DNA from: Kribbella pratensis
Lineage (GTDB): Bacteria > Actinomycetota > Actinomycetes > Propionibacteriales > Kribbellaceae
Assembly (NCBI RefSeq): GCF_004366075.1
Contig: NZ_SODU01000001.1
Span: forward strand, 868,001-932,000
Length of the DNA: 64,000 bases
Reading direction: 5' to 3'
Below, one piece after another: positions 32,702-42,012 of this stretch. The notes under the pieces are model-generated. The model did not search any database. It saw only the letters and a program-made list of their open reading frames with translations, and was not told the DNA's origin. Every line of letters begins with the position of its first letter. Positions within the stretch are counted from its first letter, which is position 1. The translations under genes were made by a program, and so were the position numbers.

Positions 32702-34765
32702 TCAACGGGGTAACGCACCGCGTCCGCCCCGGGACCGTGCGGCACCCGGCAGATACCACGTCCGGTCGCCCAGCAGCGCGAGCACGGCGGGCACGACGAG
32801 CATCCGGACCAGCGTCACATCCAGGAAGATCGCCACCGCCAGGCCGACGCCGACGATCTTCACCATGACTGCCGGGTCGGCCGCGAACCCGGCCGCCACC
32901 GCGATCATGATCGCGGCCGCGCAGGTGATCACCTTCGCACTCGACGCGAGCCCCTCGACCAGGGCCTCCCGGTGCGGCAGGCCCGCGTCGTACGCCTCCC
33001 GGACCCGGCTCAGCATGAACACCTCGTAGTCGGTCGACAGCCCGAACAGGATCGCGAACAGCACCACCGGCGCCCAGGCGACGATCGGCACCGGCTCGGC
33101 GAGACCGAGCAGTTCCGAGCCCGGCGAGGTCTGGAACGCCACCGTCAACGCACCGAACGACGCGGCCACCGAGAGCAGGTTGGCCAGCACCGCCTTGACC
33201 GCCAGCACCAGCGAGCGGAACACCGCCACCAGCAGCACGCACGTCGCCGCCAGCACGACGAGGATCACCAGCCACAGCCGTTGCTGCAGGACCGTCGTCA
33301 TGTCCACCGTCGTTGCCGTCGGCCCCGCCAGCTCGGCACCGCCGGGCAACTCCCGGTGCAGCGCACCGACCAGCTCGTACGTCGCCGCGTCCTGCGGACC
33401 AGTCCTCGGTACGACGGTCAGCACCGCCGTCGTACCGTCGGCCGATCGCAGCGGCGGCATCACGTCCGCGACGTCCGGTCGGGACGCCATCCGGCTCGCG
33501 AGGCTCGTGTCATCGACCCTTGCGCGGTCGACGACCACGGCGAGCGGCCCGTTCCACCCAGGACCGAAGTGCTGGGCGACCAGGTCGTACGCCTGCCGCG
33601 TCGGGTTCGACAGCGGTTCGCTGCCGGCGTCGTTCTGACCGAGACGCAGCCCGGCCACCGGCGCCGCGATCACGCCCAGCGCGGTCAGGCCGGCCGCGAG
33701 AGCGAGCACCGGCCGCCGCACCACGGCCCCCGTGGACCGCTCCGCCCAGGCGGAGCGGAAGGCCGGCGGCGCCTGACCGCGAGGTGCTCGCCGGGGCAAC
33801 ACCCGGCGTCCTGCGGGCACGAGGATCGCCGGCAGCAGGGTGATCGCGGCGAGCATCGTCGCCAGCACCACCAGCCCGGCGGCCAACCCCATCGTCGTGA
33901 AGCTGGGGATGCCGCTGAACGCCAGCCCGAGGATGCCGATCAGCACGCACAGCCCGGCGAACACCACCGCATGCCCGGCCGTCGCCACCGCCTCGGCGAC
34001 CGCGTCGAGCGGAGCCGACCCGCGTCCGAGTTCGTCGCGATACCGGGCGATGATCAGCAGGCTGTAGTCGATCCCGACGCCGAGTCCGAGCATCGATCCG
34101 AGGGTCGGGCTCACCGTGCTCACGTCGGCGACCGCCGCGAGCAACCCGATCAGCCCCATGCCCACGCCGATCCCGACCAGCGCCATCAGCAACGGCAGCC
34201 CGGCCGCGAGCAACGAGCCGAACACCAGAATCAGCACGACGATCGCGACCGCGACCCCGATCGCCTCGGCGACTCCGTTCGGGCCCTGCACCCCTTCCGG
34301 GACCTGGCCGCCGACGGCGACCTGGGCGCTCGCCTCCCGCAGCGGAGCCGCAGCCCCGGTCAGCGCGGCCGTGGTCTCCTTCAGATCGAGTCCCTCCGGC
34401 CCGACTGCGAACTGTACGGCGATCAACGCCGACCGCCCGTCCGGCGTGACGGACGGCGTCACCGTCTGGACGTGTTCCACCGACCGTAGGGAGTGCACGG
34501 TCCGGTCGATTGCACCGGCAGGCAGTCCAGCGGTGGCGCGAGCCACCACGTGGGCCACGGCACCGCTGCGATCCGGGAAGTGGTCCCGAAGCATCGCGGT
34601 CGCCCGCGCGCTCGACGTACCCGGAACGTCGGCCGTGTCGCGCAGGCTGCCGCCGGCAGCCACCGAGGCACCGGTCACCGCCCCGAGCAGGAGCAGCCAG
34701 AGCACGGCCACGCGCCAGGGATGCGTCCCGCACAGCCGTCCGAGCCGGTGCAGCATGCGCGTCAT
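32702..34765 (-). CDS. MMPL-family (RND-type) transporter
   Basis: 687 aa from ATG 34765 with GGAG 6 nt upstream. TM1 (PWRVAVLWLLLLGAVTGASV), a large external loop with the pore-type subdomain (residues about 45-165), then five TMs, a second external loop starting near GAVVRRPVLALAAG..., and five more TMs. Both halves contain the RND signature: SMLGLGVGIDYSLLIIARYRDE and ILFGLSTDYEVFMLSRVREAYD, whose Asp/Tyr residues carry protons. Exports lipids or toxic compounds. Divergent from a LysR gene that may regulate it. Confidence 0.93.
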   Translation of the reverse strand: MTRMLHRLGRLCGTHPWRVAVLWLLLLGAVTGASVAAGGSLRDTADVPGTSSARATAMLRDHFPDRSGAVAHVVARATAGLPAGAIDRTVHSLRSVEHVQTVTPSVTPDGRSALIAVQFAVGPEGLDLKETTAALTGAAAPLREASAQVAVGGQVPEGVQGPNGVAEAIGVAVAIVVLILVFGSLLAAGLPLLMALVGIGVGMGLIGLLAAVADVSTVSPTLGSMLGLGVGIDYSLLIIARYRDELGRGSAPLDAVAEAVATAGHAVVFAGLCVLIGILGLAFSGIPSFTTMGLAAGLVVLATMLAAITLLPAILVPAGRRVLPRRAPRGQAPPAFRSAWAERSTGAVVRRPVLALAAGLTALGVIAAPVAGLRLGQNDAGSEPLSNPTRQAYDLVAQHFGPGWNGPLAVVVDRARVDDTSLASRMASRPDVADVMPPLRSADGTTAVLTVVPRTGPQDAATYELVGALHRELPGGAELAGPTATTVDMTTVLQQRLWLVILVVLAATCVLLVAVFRSLVLAVKAVLANLLSVAASFGALTVAFQTSPGSELLGLAEPVPIVAWAPVVLFAILFGLSTDYEVFMLSRVREAYDAGLPHREALVEGLASSAKVITCAAAIMIAVAAGFAADPAVMVKIVGVGLAVAIFLDVTLVRMLVVPAVLALLGDRTWYLPGAARSRGGRGALPR

Positions 34766-34848
34766 GTCGATCTCCTCGGTCGTCCGATGAACACCTCCAC
34801 CAGACCCCGGCACGAGGACCCCGGTCCAACAGCCATCGCTCGCCCGTT

Positions 34849-34865
34849 GACAACCAGCGGTTGTC
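34849..34865. promoter_or_regulatory. Palindrome in the LysR/MMPL intergenic region
   Basis: GACAACC-AGC-GGTTGTC, perfect 7-bp arms, 20 nt before the LysR start; it overlaps a consensus -35 TTGACA (34847-34852) directed towards lysR. Expected position for autoregulation. Confidence 0.65.
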
Positions 34866-34884
34866 GGACAGGATGAGGGCGGGT

Positions 34885-35823
34885 GTGGACCTCGACTCGG
34901 GCACCCTGCGGGCCTTCGTGACGGTCGCCGACGAAGGTCACTTCGGCCGGGCCGCCGAGCGGCTCGTCATCTCCCAGCAGGCGATCTCGAAGCGGATCAA
35001 CCGGCTGGAGAGCCAGCTCGGGGTGTCACTGTTCGACCGGTCGCTCCGGAACGTCCGGATCACCGAGACCGGTCGCCGGCTGCTGCCGCTGGCCCGGCAG
35101 GCGGTCGACACCGCCGACGCCCTCGCCGTCGAGGCGGCGAAGAACGCGGGCCCACTGCGGATCGACGTTCTCGACGACCACCTGTCGTCGATGCTGATCG
35201 CGCGCGGCGTGGCGCAGCGCGGCGACGTCGTCGTCGAGGCCCGGACCCGGACCGATCACCACGACGCCCTCGAGGCGCTGCGGACGACAGACGTCGACAT
35301 CGCCTTGGGACGGGCCGGCGCGGTCACCGGACCGTGGCCTGCCGACCTCCGGCGCCGGGTCGTGCTGCTCGAGCCGATCCGGCTCCTGGTCGGCGCACGC
35401 CATCCGCTGGCGGGACGCGACGCCGTACCGATGGCGGACCTGCGGGACGCTCGGCTCTGGTTCCCGATGACCGGGGCGCCGCGGGAGTGGATCGACCTCG
35501 TCGACGAGCTGTGCGCGGACTTCGGGCTGACGGTGGACCGCACCGGGTCGACGCTGGGTCTCGAGTACTTCCTCGGCAGGCTCGCAGACGATCCGGGGCT
35601 CGGCACGCTGTTCGGCGGGGCGATGGCGGCACCCGGTCCGGGGCTCGCCGTCGTACCGATCGTCGATCCGGTGCCGGTGTTCGCGTGGTGGGCGATGTGG
35701 CGGCGCCGGGTTCCGGACAGCCGGGTCCAGGCCGTCCAGGATGCTGCTTCCAGGCTGTACGGCGTACCGCTGGAAGCGGCGGGCGACACGTGGATGCCCG
35801 CGGCCGACCGCGCCCGGCTGTAG
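34885..35823 (+). CDS. LysR-family transcriptional regulator
   Basis: 312 aa from GTG 34885 (GAGGG 5 nt upstream, and the protein then begins MDLDSGTLRAF like most LysR proteins); ATG 34873 would add four residues. HTH: FGRAAERLVISQQAISKRINRLESQLGVSLFDRS. The substrate-binding domain follows (residues about 90-300). Divergent from the MMPL transporter gene and overlapped by a palindromic site, so the transporter is its probable target. Convergent with ctaB. Confidence 0.9.
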   Translation: MDLDSGTLRAFVTVADEGHFGRAAERLVISQQAISKRINRLESQLGVSLFDRSLRNVRITETGRRLLPLARQAVDTADALAVEAAKNAGPLRIDVLDDHLSSMLIARGVAQRGDVVVEARTRTDHHDALEALRTTDVDIALGRAGAVTGPWPADLRRRVVLLEPIRLLVGARHPLAGRDAVPMADLRDARLWFPMTGAPREWIDLVDELCADFGLTVDRTGSTLGLEYFLGRLADDPGLGTLFGGAMAAPGPGLAVVPIVDPVPVFAWWAMWRRRVPDSRVQAVQDAASRLYGVPLEAAGDTWMPAADRARL

Positions 35824-35845
35824 GGCACGGCTGTAGGACCTGGCC

Positions 35846-36823
35846 TCAGTGCAGCAGCGGATCGATCGCGGCGGCGATGAACAGCAGCGCGAGGTAGATG
35901 TTCGAGAAGTGGAAGAGCCGCATCGGGCGCAGCGCGGCGCCGTCCGCGCCGGTGTGGGCCCGGACCAACAACCGGCGCGCCTCGCGGAGGAACACGAAAC
36001 CGAGCACGACCGCGGCCAGCGGGTACACCCAGCCGGTGTCGCCGATCGGCCAGAGCGCCAGCGACGTGATCACCATGACCACGGAGTACGCCATGATCTG
36101 CCGCGCGGTGGCGACCGGGGTGGCGACCACGGGAAGCATCGGCACGTCGACCGACGCGTAGTCCTCGCGGTACCGCATCGCGAGCGACCAGGTGTGCGGC
36201 GGCGTCCAGAAGAAGACGACCAGGAACAGCACGACCGGCGTCCAGGCCAGCTTGCCGGTGACCGCGGTCCAGCCGATCAGGGTCGGGAAGCAGCCTGCGA
36301 TCCCGCCCCAGACGATGTTCTGCACGGTCCGGCGCTTGAGCACCATCGTGTAGCCGAAGACGTAGAACAGGTTCGCGGCCAGCGCGAGGCCGGAGGACAG
36401 CCAGTTCACGAAGAAGCCGAGCTCGAGGGTCGCCAGCACACCGAGCACGACGCCGAAGATCGTCGCCGAGCGCGGGCTGACCGCGTGCCGCGGCAGCGGG
36501 CGGCGCCGGGTCCGGCGCATCTGCTCGTCGATGTCGCGGTCGAGGACGCAGTTGATCGTGTTGGCGCTGCCGGAGGCGAGCACGCCGCCGATCAGCGTGG
36601 CCACGACCACCTCGAGACCGGGCACGCCACCGGCTGCCAGGAACATCACCGGCACGGTGGTGATCAGGAGCAGCTCGATGATGCGCGGCTTGGTCAGACC
36701 GACGTACGCCTTCACCACGTCGCGCACCGACGGACTCACCGTTGCAGCTGATACAGCGGTAGCGTCCGGCAGCGGCGTCGGGTACGACGTCGTCGCGGCA
36801 GAACGCGGGTCGACGGCCGTCAC
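35846..36823 (-). CDS. ctaB: Protoheme IX farnesyltransferase (heme O synthase)
   Basis: 325 aa from GTG 36823 (GAGG 5 nt upstream). UbiA-type prenyltransferase with eight to nine TMs: [14 protein letters not shown], first Asp motif [19 protein letters not shown] (N-x3-D-x3-D), second region [25 protein letters not shown]. Adds farnesyl to heme B to make heme O, used by CtaA. Normally next to ctaA in actinobacteria; here a 7-kb cassette separates the two. Confidence 0.95.
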   Translation of the reverse strand: MTAVDPRSAATTSYPTPLPDATAVSAATVSPSVRDVVKAYVGLTKPRIIELLLITTVPVMFLAAGGVPGLEVVVATLIGGVLASGSANTINCVLDRDIDEQMRRTRRRPLPRHAVSPRSATIFGVVLGVLATLELGFFVNWLSSGLALAANLFYVFGYTMVLKRRTVQNIVWGGIAGCFPTLIGWTAVTGKLAWTPVVLFLVVFFWTPPHTWSLAMRYREDYASVDVPMLPVVATPVATARQIMAYSVVMVITSLALWPIGDTGWVYPLAAVVLGFVFLREARRLLVRAHTGADGAALRPMRLFHFSNIYLALLFIAAAIDPLLH

Positions 36824-37071
36824 GAACACCTCGAACAGAGTGGGTTGACGCCGGATGAGCGGCGCTGACGATTCAGCAGTCTACGACGCCCCGTAGGAGG
36901 GTTCTCGCACCCCCCTCCGATCGGCCGGGTGTGATGTCGGAGACGTCCGGGAACAGCACCAGTTACCAGCTGGTTGACAAGCCTTGGAGCAATGTGCAGC
37001 CGACAGGCCGCGTCACAGTAGGCTCTGCGTGAGACACCTAGAAGGTCACCATCGAGAGGAGCGCCGCCGGC
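36824..37071 (+). promoter_or_regulatory. Divergent ctaB/tkt intergenic region
   Basis: 248 nt. Contains a consensus -35 TTGACA (36974-36979) just after the perfect palindrome ACCAGCTGGT (36965-36974), and a -10-like TAGGCT (37019-37024), but these two are too far apart to form one promoter. A purine-rich GAGAGGAG precedes tkt. I cannot assign the exact promoter. Confidence 0.4.
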
Positions 37072-39258
37072 GTGACGGAGAAGACCAGCCCAAAGCTTGA
37101 ATGGACCGAACTGGACCAGCGCGCGGTCGACACCGTACGGGTGCTCGCGATGGATGCGGTCGAGAAGGTCGGCAACGGACATCCCGGTACGGCGATGAGC
37201 CTCGCACCGGCGGCGTACCTGCTGTTCCAGAAGGTGATGCGGCACAACCCGGCGGCCACCCACTGGGCCGGCCGCGACCGGTTCGTGCTGTCCGCGGGAC
37301 ACTCCAGCCTGACCTTGTACATCCAGCTCTACCTGGCCGGCTTCGGCCTCGAGCTGGACGACCTGAAGTCGCTGCGGACCTGGGGCAGCAAGACCCCGGG
37401 CCACCCCGAGTACCGGCACACCGCCGGCGTCGAGACCACCACCGGCCCGCTCGGCCAGGGCATCGGCAACGCGGTCGGCATGGCGATGGCGGCCCGCCGG
37501 GAGCGCGGCCTGCTCGACCCGGACGCGCCGAAGGGCGAGAGCCTGTTCGACCACCAGATCTACGTGATCGCGTCCGACGGTGACATCGAGGAAGGCGTCG
37601 CCTCCGAGGCGTCGTCGCTGGCCGGGCACCAGAAGCTCGGCAACCTGACGATCATCTACGACGCGAACAAGATCTCGATCGAGGACAACACCGACGTCGC
37701 ACTGTCCGAGGACGTGGCGGCCCGCTACGCGGCGTACGGCTGGCACGTCCAGGACGTTGACTGGACGCTCGGCGGCACCGGTTACGAGGAGGACGTCCAG
37801 GCGCTGTACGACGCGCTCGAGGCGGCCCGGGCCGTGACCGACAAGCCGAGCTTCATCCGGCTGCACACCATCATCGGCTGGCCGGCCCCGAACAAGCAGA
37901 ACACCGGCAAGATCCACGGCTCGGCGCTCGGCGCCGACGAGGTCGCCGCGACCAAGAAGGTGCTCGGCTGGGATCCGGAGCAGTCGTTCCAGGTCGCCGA
38001 CGACGTGATCGCGCACACCCGCCAGGCGCTGGACCGGGGCAAGGTCCTGGAGGCCGAGTGGACCGCGAAGTTCGACGAGTGGAAGGCCGCGAACCCGGAG
38101 CGGGCCGCGCTGCTCGACCGGCTCTCCAAGCGGGAACTGCCGGCCGGCTGGAAGGACGCCCTGCCGAGCTGGGACGCCGACGCCAAGGGGGTCGCGACCC
38201 GCGCCGCCTCCGGTGAGGTGCTGACCAAACTCGCACCGGAGCTCCCCGAGCTCTGGGGCGGCTCGGCCGACCTGGCCGGTTCGAACAACACCACCCCGAA
38301 GGGCCAGCCGTCCTTCATCCCGGCGGAGTTCTCGACCAAGGAGTTCTCCGGCGACGAGTACGGCCGGGTCCTGCACTTCGGGATCCGCGAGCACGCCATG
38401 GGCTCGGTGCTGAACGGCATCGCGCTGCACGGCCTGACCCGCCCGTACGGCGGTACGTTCCTGGTCTTCTCCGACTACATGCGTCCCTCCGTCCGGCTGG
38501 CCGCGCTGATGCAGCTGCCGGTGACGTACGTGTGGACGCACGACTCGATCGGTCTCGGCGAGGACGGTCCGACGCACCAGCCGATCGAGCACCTCTCGGC
38601 GCTGCGGGCGATCCCGGGCCTGGACGTCGTACGGCCCGGTGACGCGAACGAGACGGCGGCCGCGTGGGCGACCATCCTCGAGCACACCGACCGCCCGGCC
38701 GGCCTGGCACTGACCCGGCAGAACGTGCCGACGTTCCCGCGCGGCACCGACGGCTTCGCGACCACCGAGAACGTGCACAAGGGCGGTTACGTGCTGCTCG
38801 ACACCGAAGGCACGCCGGACGTGGTGCTGATCGGCACCGGCTCCGAGCTGCAGATCGCGGTCGAGGCCCGCAAGGTCCTGGCCGACGAGGGCGTCAACGC
38901 CCGCGTGGTGTCGATGGTGTCCCGCGAGTGGTTCGACGAGCAGGACGACGCGTACCGCGAGTCGGTCATCCCGGCGGACGTGCGGGCCCGGGTCTCGGTC
39001 GAGGCCGGGATCGCGCAGAGCTGGCACGACATCGTCGGCGACGCCGGCCGCTCGGTGAGCCTGGAGCACTACGGCGCGTCCGCGGCGTACCAGACGCTGT
39101 ACGACGAGTTCGGCATCACCACCGAGGCGGTCGTGCAGGCCGCGAAGGACAGCATCGCCGCCGCCGCGCAGATCAGCGGACCGGGTGTCCCGCCCGGCCG
39201 CGCCGCCGCCGGGCCGGTCGGACCGGCCGACGCCGGCGGCACCGGACAGGCCAACTGA
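37072..39258 (+). CDS. tkt: Transketolase
   Basis: 728 aa, GTG start with GAGAGGAG upstream. TPP-binding motif GDGDIEEGVASEASSLAGHQ...NLTIIYDANKISIED, N-terminal GHPGTAMSLAPAAYLLF, and the Pyr domain with GTFLVFSDYMRPSVRLAALM and HDSIGLGEDGPTHQPIEHL. C-terminal domain ends with a Pro/Gly/Ala-rich tail of about 30 residues after AAAAQISG. Interconverts sugar phosphates (two-carbon transfer) in the pentose phosphate pathway. First gene of the operon tkt-tal-pgi-zwf-opcA-pgl. Confidence 0.97.
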   Translation: MTEKTSPKLEWTELDQRAVDTVRVLAMDAVEKVGNGHPGTAMSLAPAAYLLFQKVMRHNPAATHWAGRDRFVLSAGHSSLTLYIQLYLAGFGLELDDLKSLRTWGSKTPGHPEYRHTAGVETTTGPLGQGIGNAVGMAMAARRERGLLDPDAPKGESLFDHQIYVIASDGDIEEGVASEASSLAGHQKLGNLTIIYDANKISIEDNTDVALSEDVAARYAAYGWHVQDVDWTLGGTGYEEDVQALYDALEAARAVTDKPSFIRLHTIIGWPAPNKQNTGKIHGSALGADEVAATKKVLGWDPEQSFQVADDVIAHTRQALDRGKVLEAEWTAKFDEWKAANPERAALLDRLSKRELPAGWKDALPSWDADAKGVATRAASGEVLTKLAPELPELWGGSADLAGSNNTTPKGQPSFIPAEFSTKEFSGDEYGRVLHFGIREHAMGSVLNGIALHGLTRPYGGTFLVFSDYMRPSVRLAALMQLPVTYVWTHDSIGLGEDGPTHQPIEHLSALRAIPGLDVVRPGDANETAAAWATILEHTDRPAGLALTRQNVPTFPRGTDGFATTENVHKGGYVLLDTEGTPDVVLIGTGSELQIAVEARKVLADEGVNARVVSMVSREWFDEQDDAYRESVIPADVRARVSVEAGIAQSWHDIVGDAGRSVSLEHYGASAAYQTLYDEFGITTEAVVQAAKDSIAAAAQISGPGVPPGRAAAGPVGPADAGGTGQAN

Positions 39259-39300
39259 GACACCTGACAACAGAAGATTTCGGAAGAAGGCATCGGAACC

Positions 39301-40410
39301 ATGAACGATCGCTTGAAAGCACTCGCCGACGCGGGTGTCTCCATCTGGCTGGACGACCTGTCCCGTGAGCGGCTGACCAGCGGCAGCCTGCAGGCGCTGA
39401 TCGAGGACAAGCACGTGGTCGGCGTGACCACGAACCCGACCATCTTCGCGAAGGCCATCTCGGACGCCGACGCGTACGCCGAGACGATCGGCCGGCTGGC
39501 CGCCGAGGGCGTGTCCGTCGACGAGGCCATCCGGGTGATCACGACGAGCGACGTCCGTGACGCCGCCGACGTGTTCAAGCCGGCGTACGACGACTCCGAG
39601 GGCCAGGACGGCCGGGTGTCGATCGAGGTCGAGCCGACGCTCGCGCACGACACCGCGAAGACCGTCGAGCAGGCCAAGCAGCTGTGGGACATCGTCGGCC
39701 GGGAGAACGTGTTCATCAAGATCCCGGCCACCAAGGCAGGCCTGCCGGCGATCACCCAGACGCTGGCCGCCGGGATCAGCGTGAACGTGACGCTGATCTT
39801 CTCGCTGGAGCGCTACAAGGCGGTTGCGGACGCGTTCCTGACCGGTCTGGAGCAGGCCGTCGAGAACGGTCACGACGTCACCAAGATGGCCAGCGTCGCG
39901 TCGTTCTTCGTCAGCCGGGTGGACACCGAGATCGACAAGCGGCTGGAGGCGATCGGCACCGCCGAGGCCAAGGCGCTGAAGGGCAAGGCCGCGATCGCCA
40001 ACGCCCGGCTCGCGTTCCAGGCGTACGAGGAGATCTTCGCCTCCGACCGCTGGCGGGAGCTGGAGACCGCCGGCGCCAAGCCGCAGCGCCCGCTGTGGGC
40101 GTCGACCGGCACCAAGGACCCGTCGTACTCCCCCACCCTGTACGTCGACAACCTGGTCACCCGCGGCGTCGTGAACACGATGCCGGAGGCAACCATCAAG
40201 GCGGTCGAGGAGCACAGCGAGATCACCGGCGACACGGTCCGCGGCGACTACGCGGCCGACCGCAAGGTGATCGACGACCTGGAGAAGCTGGGCATCTCGT
40301 ACGACGAGGTCGTGCAGCTGCTCGAGGACGAGGGCGTCTCGAAGTTCGACGCCTCCTGGTCCGAGCTGCAGGACACCGTCGCGTCGGCCCTCAAGGCGGC
40401 TGCCAAGTGA
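39301..40410 (+). CDS. tal: Transaldolase
   Basis: 369 aa, the long actinobacterial type. Schiff-base Lys in [16 protein letters not shown], preceded by [11 protein letters not shown] and [14 protein letters not shown]-terminal half with [26 protein letters not shown] ribosome binding site before ATG 39301. Transfers three-carbon units between sugar phosphates. Overlaps pgi by 4 nt (GTGA). Confidence 0.97.
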   Translation: MNDRLKALADAGVSIWLDDLSRERLTSGSLQALIEDKHVVGVTTNPTIFAKAISDADAYAETIGRLAAEGVSVDEAIRVITTSDVRDAADVFKPAYDDSEGQDGRVSIEVEPTLAHDTAKTVEQAKQLWDIVGRENVFIKIPATKAGLPAITQTLAAGISVNVTLIFSLERYKAVADAFLTGLEQAVENGHDVTKMASVASFFVSRVDTEIDKRLEAIGTAEAKALKGKAAIANARLAFQAYEEIFASDRWRELETAGAKPQRPLWASTGTKDPSYSPTLYVDNLVTRGVVNTMPEATIKAVEEHSEITGDTVRGDYAADRKVIDDLEKLGISYDEVVQLLEDEGVSKFDASWSELQDTVASALKAAAK

Positions 40411-41987
40411 GCACTCCGAAGGTCACCACCCAGAACGGCGACTGGGCCGAGGTCGTCGACAAGCTGGTCGCGGAGAAGATCGCCTCCCGGATCGCCGCGA
40501 AGGACGCGACGATCTGGGGCCCGGACGCCGAGTCCGAGGCGTCGATCCGGCTCGGCTGGGTCGACCTGCACGACACCTCGCGGCCGCTGCTGGCCGAGAT
40601 CGAGGCACTGCAGGCCGACCTGCGGTCCGAGGGCCTGGACCGGATCGTGCTGTCCGGCATGGGCGGCTCGTCGCTGGCTCCGGAGGTGATCACCCGGACG
40701 GCGGGCGTGGAGCTCGTCGTCCTCGACTCGACCGACCCGAGCGTGATCAAGCGCGCCCTGGACGGTGACCTGTCGAAGACCGTGATCGTGGTGTCCAGCA
40801 AGTCCGGCGGGACGGTCGAGACCGACAGCCACCGCCGTACCTTCGCCAAGGCGTTCACCGACGCGGGCATCGACGCGGCCTCGCGGATCGTCGTCGTGAC
40901 GGACCCGGGTTCGCCGTTCGAGAAGCTGTCGGCGGACGAGGGCTACCGCAAGACGTTCCTCGCGGACCCGAACGTCGGCGGACGGTACAGCGCGCTGACG
41001 GCGTTCGGCCTGGTGCCGTCCGGTCTGGCCGGCGCCGACATCGCCGAGCTGCTCGACCAGGCAGCCGAGGCGGCGCCGGCGTTGCAGGCCGACTCCACCG
41101 ACAACCCGGCGCTGTGGCTGGGCGCGGTGCTCGCCGCCAGCGCAGGTCGCGACAAGGCGATCATCACGGCCGACGGTTCCGACATCGTCGGTTTCCCGGA
41201 CTGGGCCGAGCAGCTGATCGCGGAGAGCACCGGCAAGAACGGCACCGGCGTACTCCCGGTCGCCGTCGAGGTGACCGCTCCGGAGCTGCGTAGCGAGGCT
41301 GCCGATCTCACCAATGCTCTGCTGGCGGAGAAGGCGACCAGTGGCGTGCCGACGGCATTGACCTCCGGTTCGCTCGGCGGTCAGTTCCTGCTGTGGGAGG
41401 TGGCGACTGCGGTAGCGGGCTACCTGCTCGGCATCAACCCGTTCGACCAGCCGGACGTGGAGAGCGCGAAGAAGGCGGCGCGTGGTCTGCTCGACGCGCA
41501 GCCGGAGCCGGAAGCGGCCGCGTTCACCGACGGCGCCGTGGAAGTCCGAGCCACTGAGGGCCTGCTCGACGGTGTGGACTCGCTGCAGGGCGCGGTCGAC
41601 GCGCTGCTGGGCAAGCTCGATCCGAAGGGCTACGTCGCCGTGATGGCGTACCTGGACTCCGAGCGGGACGCCGACCTGATCGCGATCCGGCCGGCGCTGG
41701 CGGCCAAGACGGACCGTCCGGTGACCTTCGGATGGGGCCCGCGGTTCCTGCACTCGACCGGCCAGTACCACAAGGGCGGCCACCCGGAGGGCGTGTTCCT
41801 GCAGATCACCGGGGCGCATCCGACCGACGTGGAGATCCCGGACCGGCCGTTCACGTTCGGGACGCTGATCTCGGCACAGGCGGCCGGTGATGCGGGCGTC
41901 ATCGCGGAGCGCGGCCGTCCGGTGCTGCGTCTGCACCTGACCGACGTGGCGTCCGGCGTACAGCAGCTTTTGTCCCTGTTCAAGTAA
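40407..41987 (+). CDS. pgi: Glucose-6-phosphate isomerase
   Basis: 526 aa from GTG 40407, overlapping the tal stop. SIS domains: [40 protein letters not shown]-terminal [19 protein letters not shown] with the catalytic-type His/Lys. This divergent isomerase is typical of actinobacterial tal-pgi-zwf operons, in which tal and pgi are fused in some species; here they overlap by 4 nt but are separate. Confidence 0.93.
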   Translation: MSTPKVTTQNGDWAEVVDKLVAEKIASRIAAKDATIWGPDAESEASIRLGWVDLHDTSRPLLAEIEALQADLRSEGLDRIVLSGMGGSSLAPEVITRTAGVELVVLDSTDPSVIKRALDGDLSKTVIVVSSKSGGTVETDSHRRTFAKAFTDAGIDAASRIVVVTDPGSPFEKLSADEGYRKTFLADPNVGGRYSALTAFGLVPSGLAGADIAELLDQAAEAAPALQADSTDNPALWLGAVLAASAGRDKAIITADGSDIVGFPDWAEQLIAESTGKNGTGVLPVAVEVTAPELRSEAADLTNALLAEKATSGVPTALTSGSLGGQFLLWEVATAVAGYLLGINPFDQPDVESAKKAARGLLDAQPEPEAAAFTDGAVEVRATEGLLDGVDSLQGAVDALLGKLDPKGYVAVMAYLDSERDADLIAIRPALAAKTDRPVTFGWGPRFLHSTGQYHKGGHPEGVFLQITGAHPTDVEIPDRPFTFGTLISAQAAGDAGVIAERGRPVLRLHLTDVASGVQQLLSLFK

Positions 41988-42012
41988 CACGACACTCGGA
42001 GGAAAGCGGCCC

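Noticed and set aside
36820..40215. 1131-codon minus-strand open frame across tkt and tal
   Set aside because: Opposite strand carries unmistakable transketolase and transaldolase; the antisense product has low-complexity composition.
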